Shown here: positions 35,317-46,788 of the stretch, in pieces
Layout of the letters: the number at the start of each line of letters is the position of its first letter
How positions within the stretch are numbered: the first letter of the stretch is position 1
From: Enchytraeus crypticus
Lineage: Eukaryota; Annelida; Clitellata; Enchytraeida; Enchytraeidae
Direction of reading: 5' to 3'
NCBI GenBank assembly: GCA_905160935.1
Contig: CAJHZI010000773.1
Location: 401,501-465,500, forward strand
DNA: 64,000 nucleotides
Made by a program: the position numbers and the translations under genes
Notes under the pieces: generated by a model
Told to the model about the DNA's origin: nothing
The model's input: the letters and a program-made list of their open reading frames with translations, nothing else
The model's database searches: none

Positions 35317-38300
35317 CGTACAAGAATAAGTATACTTATAAGTATTAGTATAAGTACGAATATGAATCGTGGACCTGCCGATTGAAGATCACGCTGTCAG
35401 TTAGATCACTTTGAACAAACCAATACTTAAATGTCTCTAGTTCTCTGCTGCTCAGCAGATCTGTTGCTCATTGTTATTTCTTTGTTATTGTCATTGAATT
35501 TAATATTGTTATTTAATTGCTATTATTATTTAATTGCTATTGTTATTTAATTGCTATTGTTTTTTAATTGCTATTGTTATTTAATTTCTATTGTTATTTA
35601 ATTGCTATTGTTATTTAATTGCTATTGTTATTTAATTGCTATTGTTATTTAATTGCTATTGTTATTTGTTGCTGATTCAGCTGAACGGCTCGTAGTCAGA
35701 CCCTACGAGGCGGAGTCCCACACTCAGAAGTGGGAGAGGTCAGGTGACTTCATCAGAAGCAGAAACAACAACAACAAAGTACTTGATATATTTGGTGAGT
35801 TCTTAAGTTGATTAATTTTTATTACAGCATTGACTTAAATAAAAGTATACGTCTCTAACTACCAGTTTGCTTGAAGAGTGCATCATTCCGTGTCGTGTGT
35901 CGGGAAGCGTTAGAATTGAAGCCGAGCGTGTCTCGTAAGAATCGACTTAGATAGATACTGAGAAAGTCACTGAAATCAATAGAAGAATTTATATCTTTTA
36001 AATCTAAGGTTTTCATTGCGGCATTATTATGACAACAAGAGCCTTTTGAAGTAAAAAGCTGTAAAGCCGATGCTAGCGTTAGTTCCATATCTCGAAAGCG
36101 ATGTCATTGATGGGTTAGCCTAGGATTTGAACCCTAATATGCTGATCTAACCGACACTTCAGCAGTTGTTAGAAGTTCCAATGTGATCAGTAGAGGAGTG
36201 CTCATCATTGAGCGTGACAGCAGAGGAGCAGACTACCACAGAGGAATCACCAGTTTCTAGGAGTGAATTATTGTTGGTTGTTTTGCTTACGTGCTAACGA
36301 ATATTCCAGAACTGCTATGAAATAATTATTTAATCATTTGACAGATAATTTATTTCAATAACCCGTTAGTTATTTCCTCTAGACTTAATTCAGTATGTCC
36401 TAATACTTGCAAAGCCTCTTCTTAGTATAATTATATTATTGTATAAAGCGTAGAATCTACCAATGTGCGTGTTTAATATGATTAATGATTGTAGGAGAGA
36501 AGAAGACAACTGGAGCGAAGGTTGGCTCATATGACTTTCACGGTAAAGAGAATCAACAGTGGGAGTACGTGATGGTGGCTTCTGCTCCCGCACCTAACGC
36601 CCCTAAAACACCCGCCCCGTCTAATCCTACTCCATCACCGGGGACTGCAGGAACCTCCACTGATCCATTACGGGACTCAGGCAAACCAGCCTCTTCTGGA
36701 TCCAGGTTATTATATCATATGCTCTAAGATCATCTTTCTGCTCCCCCCCCCCCTTCTCTCTCTCTCTCACTCTCATTCTTTCTCTAATTTTCTCTCTTTC
36801 TCTCTCTATCTATGAATCTATGAATATATCGATCTATCGATCCATTAATCAATCTATCTATCCACCTATCTACTTATATGTCTACCTAGCTACCTACCTA
36901 TCTACCTACCTACCTACCTACCAATCAGTATATCTATCTAGCTACCTATCTATCTATCAATCATTCAGTCAAACAAACAATCAATTTCTCTACATGTATA
37001 AATGTTGTGTCCATTCAAGACTCGCGCTGTATCGGTTTTAGACCTGAGTATATCCCAATAGCACACAATTTAATTGTATAAATTTTACAGTTGTTCTTGT
37101 GTAACTAGAATTACATCCTGTGCACAAATTCTACATATTTGTATTCTATATTCTTATATCCATTGACCAGACTGGTCTGGTACGACCTCTATAAACTCTG
37201 ACATTTGAGCGACCTGGACCAAATGATCTGGTGATCATAAGTCACGGCGCCGGCTGCTTTGCTTTTTATTGCACTATCTGCTACCTACATATACATATAC
37301 ATACAACTACCTACATATGCATATCATTGCACCATCTGCTTTAGTCTCTTCTTACTAAGAAATGTTTTCGTATGTCCGTCTTCTTATTAGTGCAGTCCGC
37401 ACTCATTCAGCCATGACAAATACATCACGTGACTATTGATTGTGCTGAGAGTTGTTGTCGAAACGAGTATGATGAAGATTTTTAAATTAGCAATGTAATT
37501 CTGATAGTTAAACCCTCACGTGGAGTGGGTTGCGAGGTAAATAACCTAAGCTTTAAACACAGGCCACTTGCATACGGGACGAACACTCTATCCATAACAC
37601 CATATCCCCTCCTACTGTATGTCAGTAGTAAGAGACATCCGGAATCATCTCAAGAAATTATGATTAGTTTAATATTTGTTAAAGTTAGACAATTAAAAAC
37701 TTATTGAAATATTAAAAGCTCACACATTGTCATGGTAATCTCAACCACGATTATATCTAACGTCTTCATGTCACATGTTTCAAACGCTAGACAATTTAAT
37801 ATTTACTCTCCGTTGACCGGTTCTGCAAATCTTGGGCTGCAAGCTCCCAAGATTGACTCTCTGATCAGTTAGGTTGAGGATCAAACCCGCGAGAGTTCAA
37901 TTCACCCTTGGACCCTTAAAATTTAGGACATACTGCTACGTGCTTCACATTGCAGACGAATATTTTGACATATTGTTACGTGCTTCACCTTGCAGACGAG
38001 TGTTTTGATACACTATATTTTAACATGCTTCACATTGCAGACGAGAGTTTTGGATCTTGAGTGAGATGAACCAGAAGGTTGTTGACATTCAGTCGGCCAG
38101 CATGGCGGCAGATGCTAAGCTGATAGTGTGGGACAGCAAGGGCTCGGCTGTGGTGAGGAATCAGATGTGGTATCTCGATGAGGAGGGATTTATTAGGTCG
38201 TGTCTCAACAACTATGTCTTTCAGAATGAAGGTAAATTACTTAATATCTTCAGAAATTATTAAAAGAAGCTGAAAAAGCTAATGGTAAAGCTAATGCTAA

Positions 38301-38498
38301 CGTCAGTTTCCTCACTCGAAAGCGATATCAGTGACGGATGAGCCAAGATCTGAACCCCGCACATACTGATTCGCGGCCGAATCAGTACCGGCATCACCAC
38401 TGGCTGGAGCCAGTGGTGATGTGGATAAGATATTAAATAAAGGTAACTAAATGTATGCATAAATTAGACTAATTGGATTCATATGCACTGCAGTATAT

Positions 38499-38572
<74 letters not shown>

Positions 38573-39048
38573 GCACGTGGAATAGATTAATGATTAATTT
38601 ACAGGATAATCGGTTAGCATCATGTCAGTTTTTTATCGATAAGCGGAAGAAATGACCTGAGATTGAATCTTGTATACATTGCATATAAGACTCCAATTTT
38701 GATACCACTGCGTTGTCAATATGGCTTTACCTCCATTACAAACGATTGATATACTATAGCTAATAGGCTTATAGCTGTATACTGTGTATTTCTTCTACAC
38801 TCGCAACTTGAATTTTAAATTACAGTATATGTTACAAATTCATTATAGATAACGGGAAGTTATTACGAATGACTCCATATCGCAAGAATCCCCGGAGTCA
38901 GTGGACTGTGGATGGGAAGAAGATAATAAACCGGACTGGAGAGTGCCTGGAGTTAACTGGAAGAAATAATAACGAGAATGGAGCAGAACTTTACTGTGGG
39001 ACGTACAAGGGTAACAGCGCTCAACATTGGATGCTGCAATATGCATAA
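34816..39048 (+). CDS. Ricin-B-type double beta-trefoil lectin, gene 3 (5' end not found)
   Basis: Exons 34816-34996, 35681-35794, 36495-36705, 38041-38231 and 38849-39048 (stop TAA) have GT-AG borders and phases 0/1/1/2/1, the same as lectin gene 2; exon 1 here is 181 nt, as in gene 2. The product has at least 298 residues. The first exon opens CYLIKSKMNGLVLDIKGES, aligned with [18 protein letters not shown] of gene 2. Six intact Q-W motifs are seen: NQLWYDD, TQKWERS, NQQWEYV, NQMWYLDE, SQWTVDG and AQHWMLQYA. Between the two trefoils gene 3 has a Pro/Ala/Ser-rich linker (APAPNAPKTPAPSNPTPSPG), much longer than in gene 2. The donor of the first exon is gtcagt, slightly weak. The upstream start exon is unidentified, so secretion cannot be judged. 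Probable sugar-binding protein. Confidence 0.85.
35212..35320. repeat. (TA)n microsatellite
   Basis: Three TA tracts joined by two copies of atacatgtgta in the first visible intron of lectin gene 3. Confidence 0.93.
35500..35672. repeat. 17-bp minisatellite abutting an acceptor
   Basis: About ten copies of ttgctattgttatttaa end about eight bases before the 3' splice site at 35680. The array therefore forms the region where the branch point and T-rich tract of this intron should be. Confidence 0.92.
36064..36200 (-). mobile_element. SINE-B copy
   Basis: Reverse copy: tctcgaaagcgatgtcattg, then gggttagcctaggatttgaaccc (complement of the B-box region), ending near cagttgttag. It matches the copy at 49.74 kb read on the other strand. 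Confidence 0.6.
37800..37935 (-). mobile_element. SINE-C copy
   Basis: Contains gatcaaacccgcgagagttc and aattcacc. Its complement gaactctcgcgggtttgatc resembles a tRNA T-arm with B box. Related copies are at 41.69, 53.16 and 56.70 kb. Confidence 0.55.
37941..38055 (+). repeat. Threefold tandem duplication of a 3' splice site
   Basis: Three copies of tgcttcac(a/c)ttgcag followed by acgagtgttttg-like exon-start sequence end their AG at 37955, 37995 and 38040. Only the last continues into the lectin exon. In the exon frame the two upstream copies reach TGA where the true exon has TGG. Confidence 0.85.
38272..38425 (-). mobile_element. SINE-B copy
   Basis: Reverse copy: gtaaagctaatgctaacgtc, tcactcgaaagcgatatcag, gatctgaaccccgc and, at its 5' part, caccactggctggagccagt. 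This is one of the two most complete copies of the family here. Confidence 0.65.
38494..38570. repeat. (TA)n microsatellite
   Basis: TA tract in the last intron of lectin gene 3. Confidence 0.95.
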
Positions 39049-39462
39049 AGCTATAAATTATGTAACTTAGACTTAAAATTAATTTTAACTTTACTGGGAC
39101 CAGCTTATAATTATTTAACTATAGAGTACATTTATGATCATAAGGCCTAATTACAGTCAAGAATTTCCTTAAGTGAGATCTCTAGTTGAATCCAGTTATA
39201 TTCTAGTGTTTTTAAATCCCATTTTTGCTTTTGTCTGAGGTCTAATCATATTGAGTGTAACTGGCTCTGTGCTGTAGGCAAAATTACAGAGGGTCTATTT
39301 AAAGAATTTACACAACGGCTTATAGCATATAATACAAATTTATAAATGTATATAAATGCATATAGATGTGAATATAGATGTATATAAATGCCCCGAGGTA
39401 ATGAAGTTAAGGGCGGCATGTAGTCTTAATTGTGCTCAATTGCATTTACTGTTTTTGTTAAT

Positions 39463-39468
39463 AATAAA
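39463..39468 (+). terminator. Candidate polyadenylation signal of lectin gene 3
   Basis: AATAAA 415 bases after the TAA stop, on the coding strand. It is the first canonical hexamer I noticed there. Confidence 0.4.
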
Positions 39469-40111
39469 AACCTTCTAATTTTATTCGCTTTGGATTTTAG
39501 TTGAATAGTTGCATTCAATTTTTAGAATTTTGAATGCACATGTATATATTTTCACAAAAGTTACTAATGGCTAATCAAATATGAGAATACAATTATATAG
39601 TTACAAATGAATACAATTACTATAGTTAAAGAGCATGAATTTTCTCGAATAGGTATATTTTGAAAACCTGTTGCAGAATCTGTCTCACTGATGTAAATTT
39701 GTCCTATATGTTCTGTATTCAAACCGCCTATTGAAGCGTGGAGGACCTGACACATTTTTTGGGGGTAAATTATTAACTCTCAATATTTAACACCGATCTA
39801 CAGTTGGCGTCACTTTGCGGACACTTATAGAGAGTAGTCTCTCCAACCCAGGTCTTCCTCCACTTGTCTCAATCCATCGCAAAGTTATAGGTATCACTAA
39901 CCGCAAGGTTGAAGTTGAAATCTAAACCAGACTTTTCTGTTGTTGTTGTTGTTGATATCTAATAGTTGATATCTAACACAATCGAAATCTAATAATCAAA
40001 TTGCAAAAATTTAACAAAATCTAAAAGTTGACATCTAAAACAGACTAAAAAATACTTAAGACTTTAAGCCCTATATTATATTGTCTAATTTAGTTATGTT
40101 TATTTCCCATA

Positions 40112-40522
40112 CCTCTCTCAGTGCACTGCCTACTGGCAGGTCCAAGGTATATAACGCCTCCACTCTTTGTCCTCCGCCTTCCTCTTCATTTCCACATATG
40201 AATGAGTCTTTAAATCATCTAACATGCCTAACCTCGGCCTGCCCCTGCCTCTTTTTCGTTCCATTCTACCTTCTATGACCTCTTTTGATAGACCTTCGCT
40301 CCTTAGAATGTGTCCTATCCAACTCTTCTTCTTATTTCTTAATACATTTATCAACTGTCTATCTGTGCCAACTCTCTCCAGAACTTCCTCATTTGTAACC
40401 TTTTGAGTCCAGCTAATCCTCTCCATTCTTCTCCAAATCCACATTTCCAACGCCTCCAGTTTCCTAATATCTTCCTTCCTTAAGGTCCATGTCTCACATC
40501 CATACAATGGAGTCAATCCCAT
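40112..40522 (-). mobile_element. 5'-truncated LINE tail (family T), best copy
   Basis: The minus strand has an uninterrupted 130-codon ORF to its stop: YGCETWTLRKEDIRKLEALE, then MWIWRRMERISWTQKV, TNEEVLERV, SWIGHILRSEGL, KRGRGRPRLGMLDDLKTH and EWRRYIPWTCQ. This is the C-terminal tail that follows the reverse transcriptase in a widespread non-LTR family. Its 3' end is the same as that of the copies at 5.7, 14.6, 40.9, 41.1, 41.2, 55.1 and 62.3 kb. Only this segment was inserted here. Confidence 0.85.
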
Positions 40523-40863
40523 ACCTATCTTTAATTAATCAATAAACTACACATATAAACGTAAGTGCTTTTCAGATTGGAGTATTTTCATGTAGGCCTA
40601 GTCATAATTTAAATTAACTTAAATTAAGTCTTATTCAACTTAATCTTTTTTTCCTTTTATGATTTGACTCAAAGAAATTTCTTTTATCCCTATATTAACT
40701 TCATCATTGTCTATTATAGGCCGATGTGATTAATATCATTTAATTTATTATTTTTTCATTTCATTAAATACTATAGATTTTGACATAGCTGAGATTTTGT
40801 CCGTAGTGAAGGGGAACTTAAGATTCAGTTCAGTTAAATATAGAGACGTGAATCTTTTTGAAG

Positions 40864-41020
40864 TCTCTCTTAGTGCACTGCCTACTGGCAGGTCCATGGT
40901 ATATAACGCCTCCACTCTTCTCTGTCTTCCGCTTTCCTCTTCAATTTCCACATATAAGTGGGTCTTTAAATCATCTAACATACCTAATCTCGGCCTGCCC
41001 CTGCCTCTTTTTCTTTTTGA
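40864..41020 (-). mobile_element. 5'-truncated LINE tail (family T)
   Basis: A shorter copy with the same 3' end (complement of agtgcactgcctactggcag) breaking off after the complement of cggcctgcccctgcctcttt. Confidence 0.8.
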
Positions 41021-41104
41021 AGTTGTTAAACTTTATTAGGTTTAATGTTTGACTTGTGACTCTTTGACCAGCCAGGATCAAGAGATGGTGACATATATTT
41101 ATGT

Positions 41105-41375
41105 ATATCTTCTCTGTCTTCCGATTTCCGCTACATGTCTACATATGAGTGGAACTTTAAATCATCTGACATTCCTAATCTCGGCCTGCGTCTGCCTCTG
41201 TTTCCTTCCATAGAAGGCAGAATGGAAGAGAATAGAGGTAGATAGGCAGGCCAAGATTAGGAATGTTGGATGATTTAATGATCCAATAAAATGTGGACAT
41301 GAAGAGGAAAGCAGAAGACAGAGAAGAGTGGAGGAGTTATATACCACGGATCTGCCAGTAGGCAGTGCAATACGA
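41105..41375. mobile_element. Head-to-head pair of LINE tails (family T)
   Basis: The left half (41.11-41.21 kb) is a minus-orientation fragment; the right half (41.21-41.375 kb) is a plus-orientation copy ending in ctgccagtaggcagtgcaat. The two meet at about 41212 and form an imperfect palindrome (cctaatctcggcctg against caggccaagattagg). Confidence 0.75.
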
Positions 41376-41679
41376 GAGAGTAGATTAATATATGCATGTT
41401 GAGCAGATTTTTTATTAACTTTATATGAAGTACATCTATATCAATTATTATGTTTGTTGTTATTACTCATAATTCACTGTTATATAATATTATGGGCTTT
41501 AAAGTTAGATTAGAGTTTGCCGAAATATTTTTATTCTTAAATTAGTATTTAAGTTTTCTATTATAATAGTTAATTTTAGTTTCTATTTATTGTACGCCAT
41601 AATTGTACGTAAATAGTTTTATACCAGATGTTTAGAACGTTAGGCAATTTGTTCCATGTTCCGTGCAACCATGCATGTA

Positions 41680-41770
41680 CTGAAGTCCTGTGAATGTACG
41701 AGACTTTACTCTCAACTCAGCTCGGCCGGGAATCAAACTCACGGGAGTTCAATTCAAGTCCAATTGAAAA
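41680..41770 (-). mobile_element. SINE-C copy
   Basis: Contains ctcggccgggaatcaaactc and acgggagttcaattcaag, the reverse of the copy at 56.70 kb. Confidence 0.6.
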
Positions 41771-42192
41771 AAAACACATTTACAATTGTTCTAAGTCAAA
41801 ACATACAAAAGGTACCCTAACGGTTCGAGCCTGAACACAAATAAAACGAAAAATACTCAACAAAAAATTAAAACAAAAAAGCTCAAGGACAGATTTTACC
41901 GCAAGTGCATCTGTCTACACTAAATGACTGTCTGACTAAGACTTATTTCTATGACTCGTTAGAGTTATTTCTCCTAGAACCAATGCTTTTGTCAATTTGA
42001 ATTTGATGTTAGCGGTGAAAATCTTTCATCTTTTAAAAAATTCATCAACAACCATTTCAGGCGCAATTGATAAACCTCTGGAAGCAGAACATGTCCTGTC
42101 AGTCTTTCCTCACACATTGTTGACCACTCCCAGGTTTTGAGCCGACGAAACTGTGAAAAGTGCGTTCTGTTAAAGAAGTGATCACTGACAGG

Positions 42193-42679
42193 CAGGGGCG
42201 GATACAGGAATTTTTTAAGGGGGAGCCCGAAAATTTTTTTTGGACAGTGTACACATTTTTGCTTACGCCCCGCCTTCTTCGGGACGTGACGCAACCAGAA
42301 AAAAGCTGTGTGAGAGGGGGCTCAAAATTTTTCAGCATACTGCGCTCGGCTCATAGAGTGAGTATATCCCCGTATCTTGCCCCCTCCCCCCTCATACCCG
42401 TCATAAAGTGAGAGGAAAACATAAAATGCTTAAAATCCTACATTTGTTAAAATCCTACATTTTTATATGGGCCCCTAGTGGGGCCCATATAAAAAATTCA
42501 TGAAAAAATTCCAGGTAGACTGTTCGAGTTCCCTCTTGTACCCCCTCCCCCCAACCCCCCCTAACGCCCTTAAAATATATTTACACGTAGAAATTGCATA
42601 GAAACAACGAAAATATGGTTTAAATTTTTTTATCGTCGGTCCAAAAGGGGGCCCGGCGGCCACCCTGGATCCGCCACTG
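42193..42679. mobile_element. Inverted-repeat DNA element (MITE-like)
   Basis: The left end CAGGGGCGGATACAGG is matched by the complement of cctggatccgccactg at the right end (14 of 16). The 487-bp interior is non-coding, with G/C-run-rich ends. Near the centre, 42461-42494 is a perfect hairpin: two 15-base arms (ttttatatgggcccc) around tagt. No transposase. The classification as a non-autonomous DNA transposon is inferred from the ends. Confidence 0.65.
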
Positions 42680-43935
42680 CTGGCAGGGCAGTTAGAATTT
42701 TTAGAAGCATATTTTCATTGGGATAGTGATGTGGACAATTGGCCAAAGCCTCAAGTGTATTGCCAGGTATGGACCTTTTATAATACGTAGCGGCAACTCT
42801 GCTCACATAATAAATAAAGCCTAGTGGGAGAGTGGGGAGGAGTGTGTGCTTTTGTTGACGGCTGGCAATATTCTATATATTCGTATATATTTATTATGTA
42901 TTTCTTCATTTATTAACAGAATGGTATTTTAAATAATTACAGAAAAATTATATTTCAATTTCTTGTCAAAGGATGATAAACATATGTCCTAATTTACAGT
43001 TAATATATGTCTAGATTGAAAATCTAGAGAGGATATATTACATTTTAAGAATATATTACATTGCAGTTGCCTTACTCAAAACATTCAATTCTATGATGCA
43101 CAGTGGCGCCGCTCCAACGAATGAAATAATACATAAGTTGAGTTTTCAAAGCAAATACATTTTATAAAAGGTCTTATGGATTAGCCCGTTTGGCTTGAAA
43201 CGGTTGAAATTCTCCCTTAATTTCCTTCCCGCCAGGGTGTATACAACCATTCATATCTAAGATTGCATCTAACGCAATACTGCAAGCTCAACAGCACAAC
43301 GCAGACACTTAAACTTGTAAAGCAAAGGCATTGGATGTATGTCAGGTACGCCTAAATTTAACTTGCAGATCATCTAACATAAATTCAAGAAACGATCGAA
43401 TTTCTGAATTTAAGCAGAAATCCTAAAGTAAATTTGTGTGTATGTTCTCCGAATAAGCCACCCTGACATCGCTTAATTTATGGTGAGGAATCGGACGTTG
43501 GATATTCATTGAGATACTTGTTCGCTTACATTGGTCAAACTAACTTAACAAACCCCCCTCCCCCTATAGAAAAAACGTCGAATTTAGACGAATTACGTAA
43601 GTGCTAGGCCATGGCTTGGGGGTCCGGAACCCGAGACCCCCCGGCCATCTACGTCCCTAGATCTTATACATGTATGCTAATTTTTATGGGGCCTACTTCT
43701 TTATAATTATATCTTTAATCTTCCTTCGATTTTGAAGCCATTATAATTTATTAAATAACATATGATTAGAGTTTGACTAAGAGAATCACCCTGCGACGAT
43801 CATATGTTTACTATCATCATCATCACTCGTTTATTTCAGACAACAGTCCATAAGACATTGCACGATACAATGACAGAAACAAGAAAAAAAGGACAGAGAA
43901 TTACGTAATCTATATGTAAAGATAAATAACAATAC

Positions 43936-46788
43936 TCAGCTTATACAGAACCTTGACATGGAGGAAATAAGAGCATTATGAGACTCTTTGATACGTTTTA
44001 ACAAACTAAACCGAGAGTTACATAACACTGTGTCAAATACCGGCAACCCAGTAGATAAAAACATTTCAGTGACACTACTATATTTTGGGAAGTTAAAAAA
44101 TGATTTAACGCATTTTATATAGCAGGACTTCATACGACTAAGAGCAGCTAATTTAAAAACCTTCCACAAGGCTATATCATAAAAGCAAGAACAATAACTT
44201 CTAAATAATTTCAATTTAACAGAAACTGAGCAAAAGCCAAATTTTCTTTTAAGAACATTAGTACGATAGAATAAATTCCTTATCTCACGATTAATGTCCA
44301 AATCATCATGAAGATCATTCTGTATGATATGACCGAGATACCTAAAGCTGGATACAAATGAAAGCTCATGGTCATCAAGAACAAAATTCGGAAAGTTAGC
44401 ACAAATAGATTTACATTTGATAAGCGGATTAAATACCATACAAACAGTTTTTTTGTGTTGCACATCATGTTAATTTCCCTGGTTGCCAACTCTAGCACAT
44501 ACAATAAGTGTTGCAGAGCACGCCAAGAAGGAGCCAACAAAACCATATCATCTGCATACGCTAAGACGTTAATGAATCTGTTCATGAAATAACAGCCTAT
44601 ACCAGATTGTGTAACTTTGAGTAACACTCTACGAATATAAAAGCAGAACAGAAAAGGAGACAATATCCCTCCCTGCCGCACGCCATTAGAAATCTGAAAG
44701 CTACTAGAAATTGCAGATTGCCATTTAATAATAGAACTTTGGCGGCTGTACCAAAACGCAAGAACACGCGTTACTAAAAACATTCAGCTGAGGGTTTACT
44801 GTCCAATAACTCACTGAAAAGCAACCAGTAATTAACTGAATCAAAAGCTTTAGAAAAGTCAATAAAGCTTACAAAGACATGACTACCATTTCTTCTGTAA
44901 TGTTCAATAACTTGCTTAAAAGCATAGGTACAAGTGGTAGTAGAGTGGTCTTTCTTAAACCCAAACTGATAGTCATCTGATTCATCTGCCGAAACAATGT
45001 AGTCAAATAATAAGGACTCAAATATTTTAGACATTGAGTTAGACAAGGCAATAGCACGATAATTATCAACGTCAGATAAATTCTTGTTCCTATCCTTAAG
45101 CAACGGTATTAAGACAGTGTCAGAAAAGGAAGAGGGGACATGAGAAATAAATTAAATAAAAAGCACAAATATACAGAGAGACGATTGCCACCATACATAA
45201 ATGCTTCAATATGTATACCATCTGGACCAGATGCTTTACCCCTTTTCATTTTACAAAGTACATTAACAACATCCCTAAGCGAGATAAGAGACAACTTTGT
45301 GGACTCAGAACAGAAATTGGTGTTATAAACAGTAAGTTTCTCATTAAATGCAGTCTTGTGTACTGAAGTAGGATCCCGATTATAAAGGGCACCAAAGTGA
45401 TTCTTCCACATATTAGCAATATTGTCAGCACCTGAAGCGCCTCCTATACTGATTACATTGTTATTAGCATTACATCTATTCATTTTAGATATCTCCGACC
45501 AGAATTTGATTGCATTGTTACTAGCTAAATTGTTAGCTAAAGCATCAGCTTTCAGTGCTTCTTGATTCTGTTTACAATGTCTTAGAGCAAGCTTAAATCT
45601 AGCTCTAGCCAACCTCATATCAACAAACAGAGAACCCTGCCTGGGTTTACCAGCTGCTGACCAGTTCATAAAGCTATCCCTGGCCATAGAATGTCTTTCT
45701 TTCACATATGTATTCCATCCAGGAATAATATGATCATTACATTTAACTATATTAGCGGGAATCATTTTGTGAACAGCATCTTTTACACATAGAATAATAT
45801 CATTATAGAAACTGTCAATTTTGCTAATAGACAATTTATTAACAGAAGGATTAGGATCCATAATGATATCAAAAGGAATGAGAATACCACTGAGTAAAAT
45901 ATCCAAGTAATTAGTGTACTGCGACAATTTATATGAATCACACACATTCCACAATAGGGTAACATTAATTTTAGTATTAGCAGCATCATTAACATGAGCA
46001 ATATTTTCAGAATGTATATTCACATTAAAAGAAACAGGTTTATGGTCAGATACAACTACATCCTCCAAAATGTGAATACTTGAAATCATTTGATCAAATG
46101 AACTACTGGCAAGAATGTGATCTATCCAAGATCTTCGCAAGCCATCATCACTTACGTACGTATGAACATTGCTTAATCTAACCATGTCAGAAACATTAAG
46201 ATTATTTTCAACAGCAAATAGCGAAAATTCATCAAAAAACCTAGTACCAGTATTACAATTAAAATCACCAGCAATAACAGTGTGTTGAGCCACACTACTA
46301 TCCATAATAGCTTTAAGGTTGCTTAAACAATCAATGTATTGTTCTAAGCTCTCACTGTCGCCATAATCAACTGGCATATATACATTTAAAAGCAATACAG
46401 AGCCTAATGTTGTATTGAATTCTAAACCTGTTATTCTAGAATCAACACTATCAACTACAGTGTACTTATTAAAAATATCATTTCTAAATAGAATAGCTGT
46501 ACCACCATACGGACGCCCGACTAATATATTATTAGAAATATCAACAGCAGAGAGCCCAACAGACAGAAAACTAGCATGAATACGACCTAAATAGTTCAAT
46601 TCATTAGGTAACAGCCAATGTTCTTGCAAGAGTATAATATCATGGTTATTGCAAATGTCACTTATAGCAGGAGTACAGTTTTTAACAGATCTGCAATTAA
46701 AAGAACAAAATCGGAGCTCAGAGGACCTGTTCATTGTTTTATCCTGAGCACTAACATAATTAAGACTAGAATCATACTGTGGCGCCAT
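43936..46788 (-). pseudogene. LINE ORF2 (endonuclease-reverse transcriptase), frameshifted
   Basis: The reading frame starts at 46788 (MAPQYDSS). The AP-type endonuclease shows FCSFNCRS, LLQEHWL (catalytic E), VIAGDFNCNTGT, SWIDHILAS and VVSDHKPVSF (SDH). The reverse transcriptase shows GKASGPDGIH, NYRAIALSNS, FIDFSKAFDSVN (motif A), SNGVRQGGILSPFLF (motif B) and AYADDMVLLAPSW (the YADD catalytic box), then RYLGHIIQND. The frame shifts near 45130, 44785 and 44455, so no full protein can be made; the pieces otherwise lack stops, suggesting fairly recent inactivation or assembly errors. Last stop at 43936. Confidence 0.9.

Noticed and set aside
42160..42663. Overlapping ORFs of 60-100 codons on both strands
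   Set aside because: They fall inside a non-coding inverted-repeat element and have no domain.
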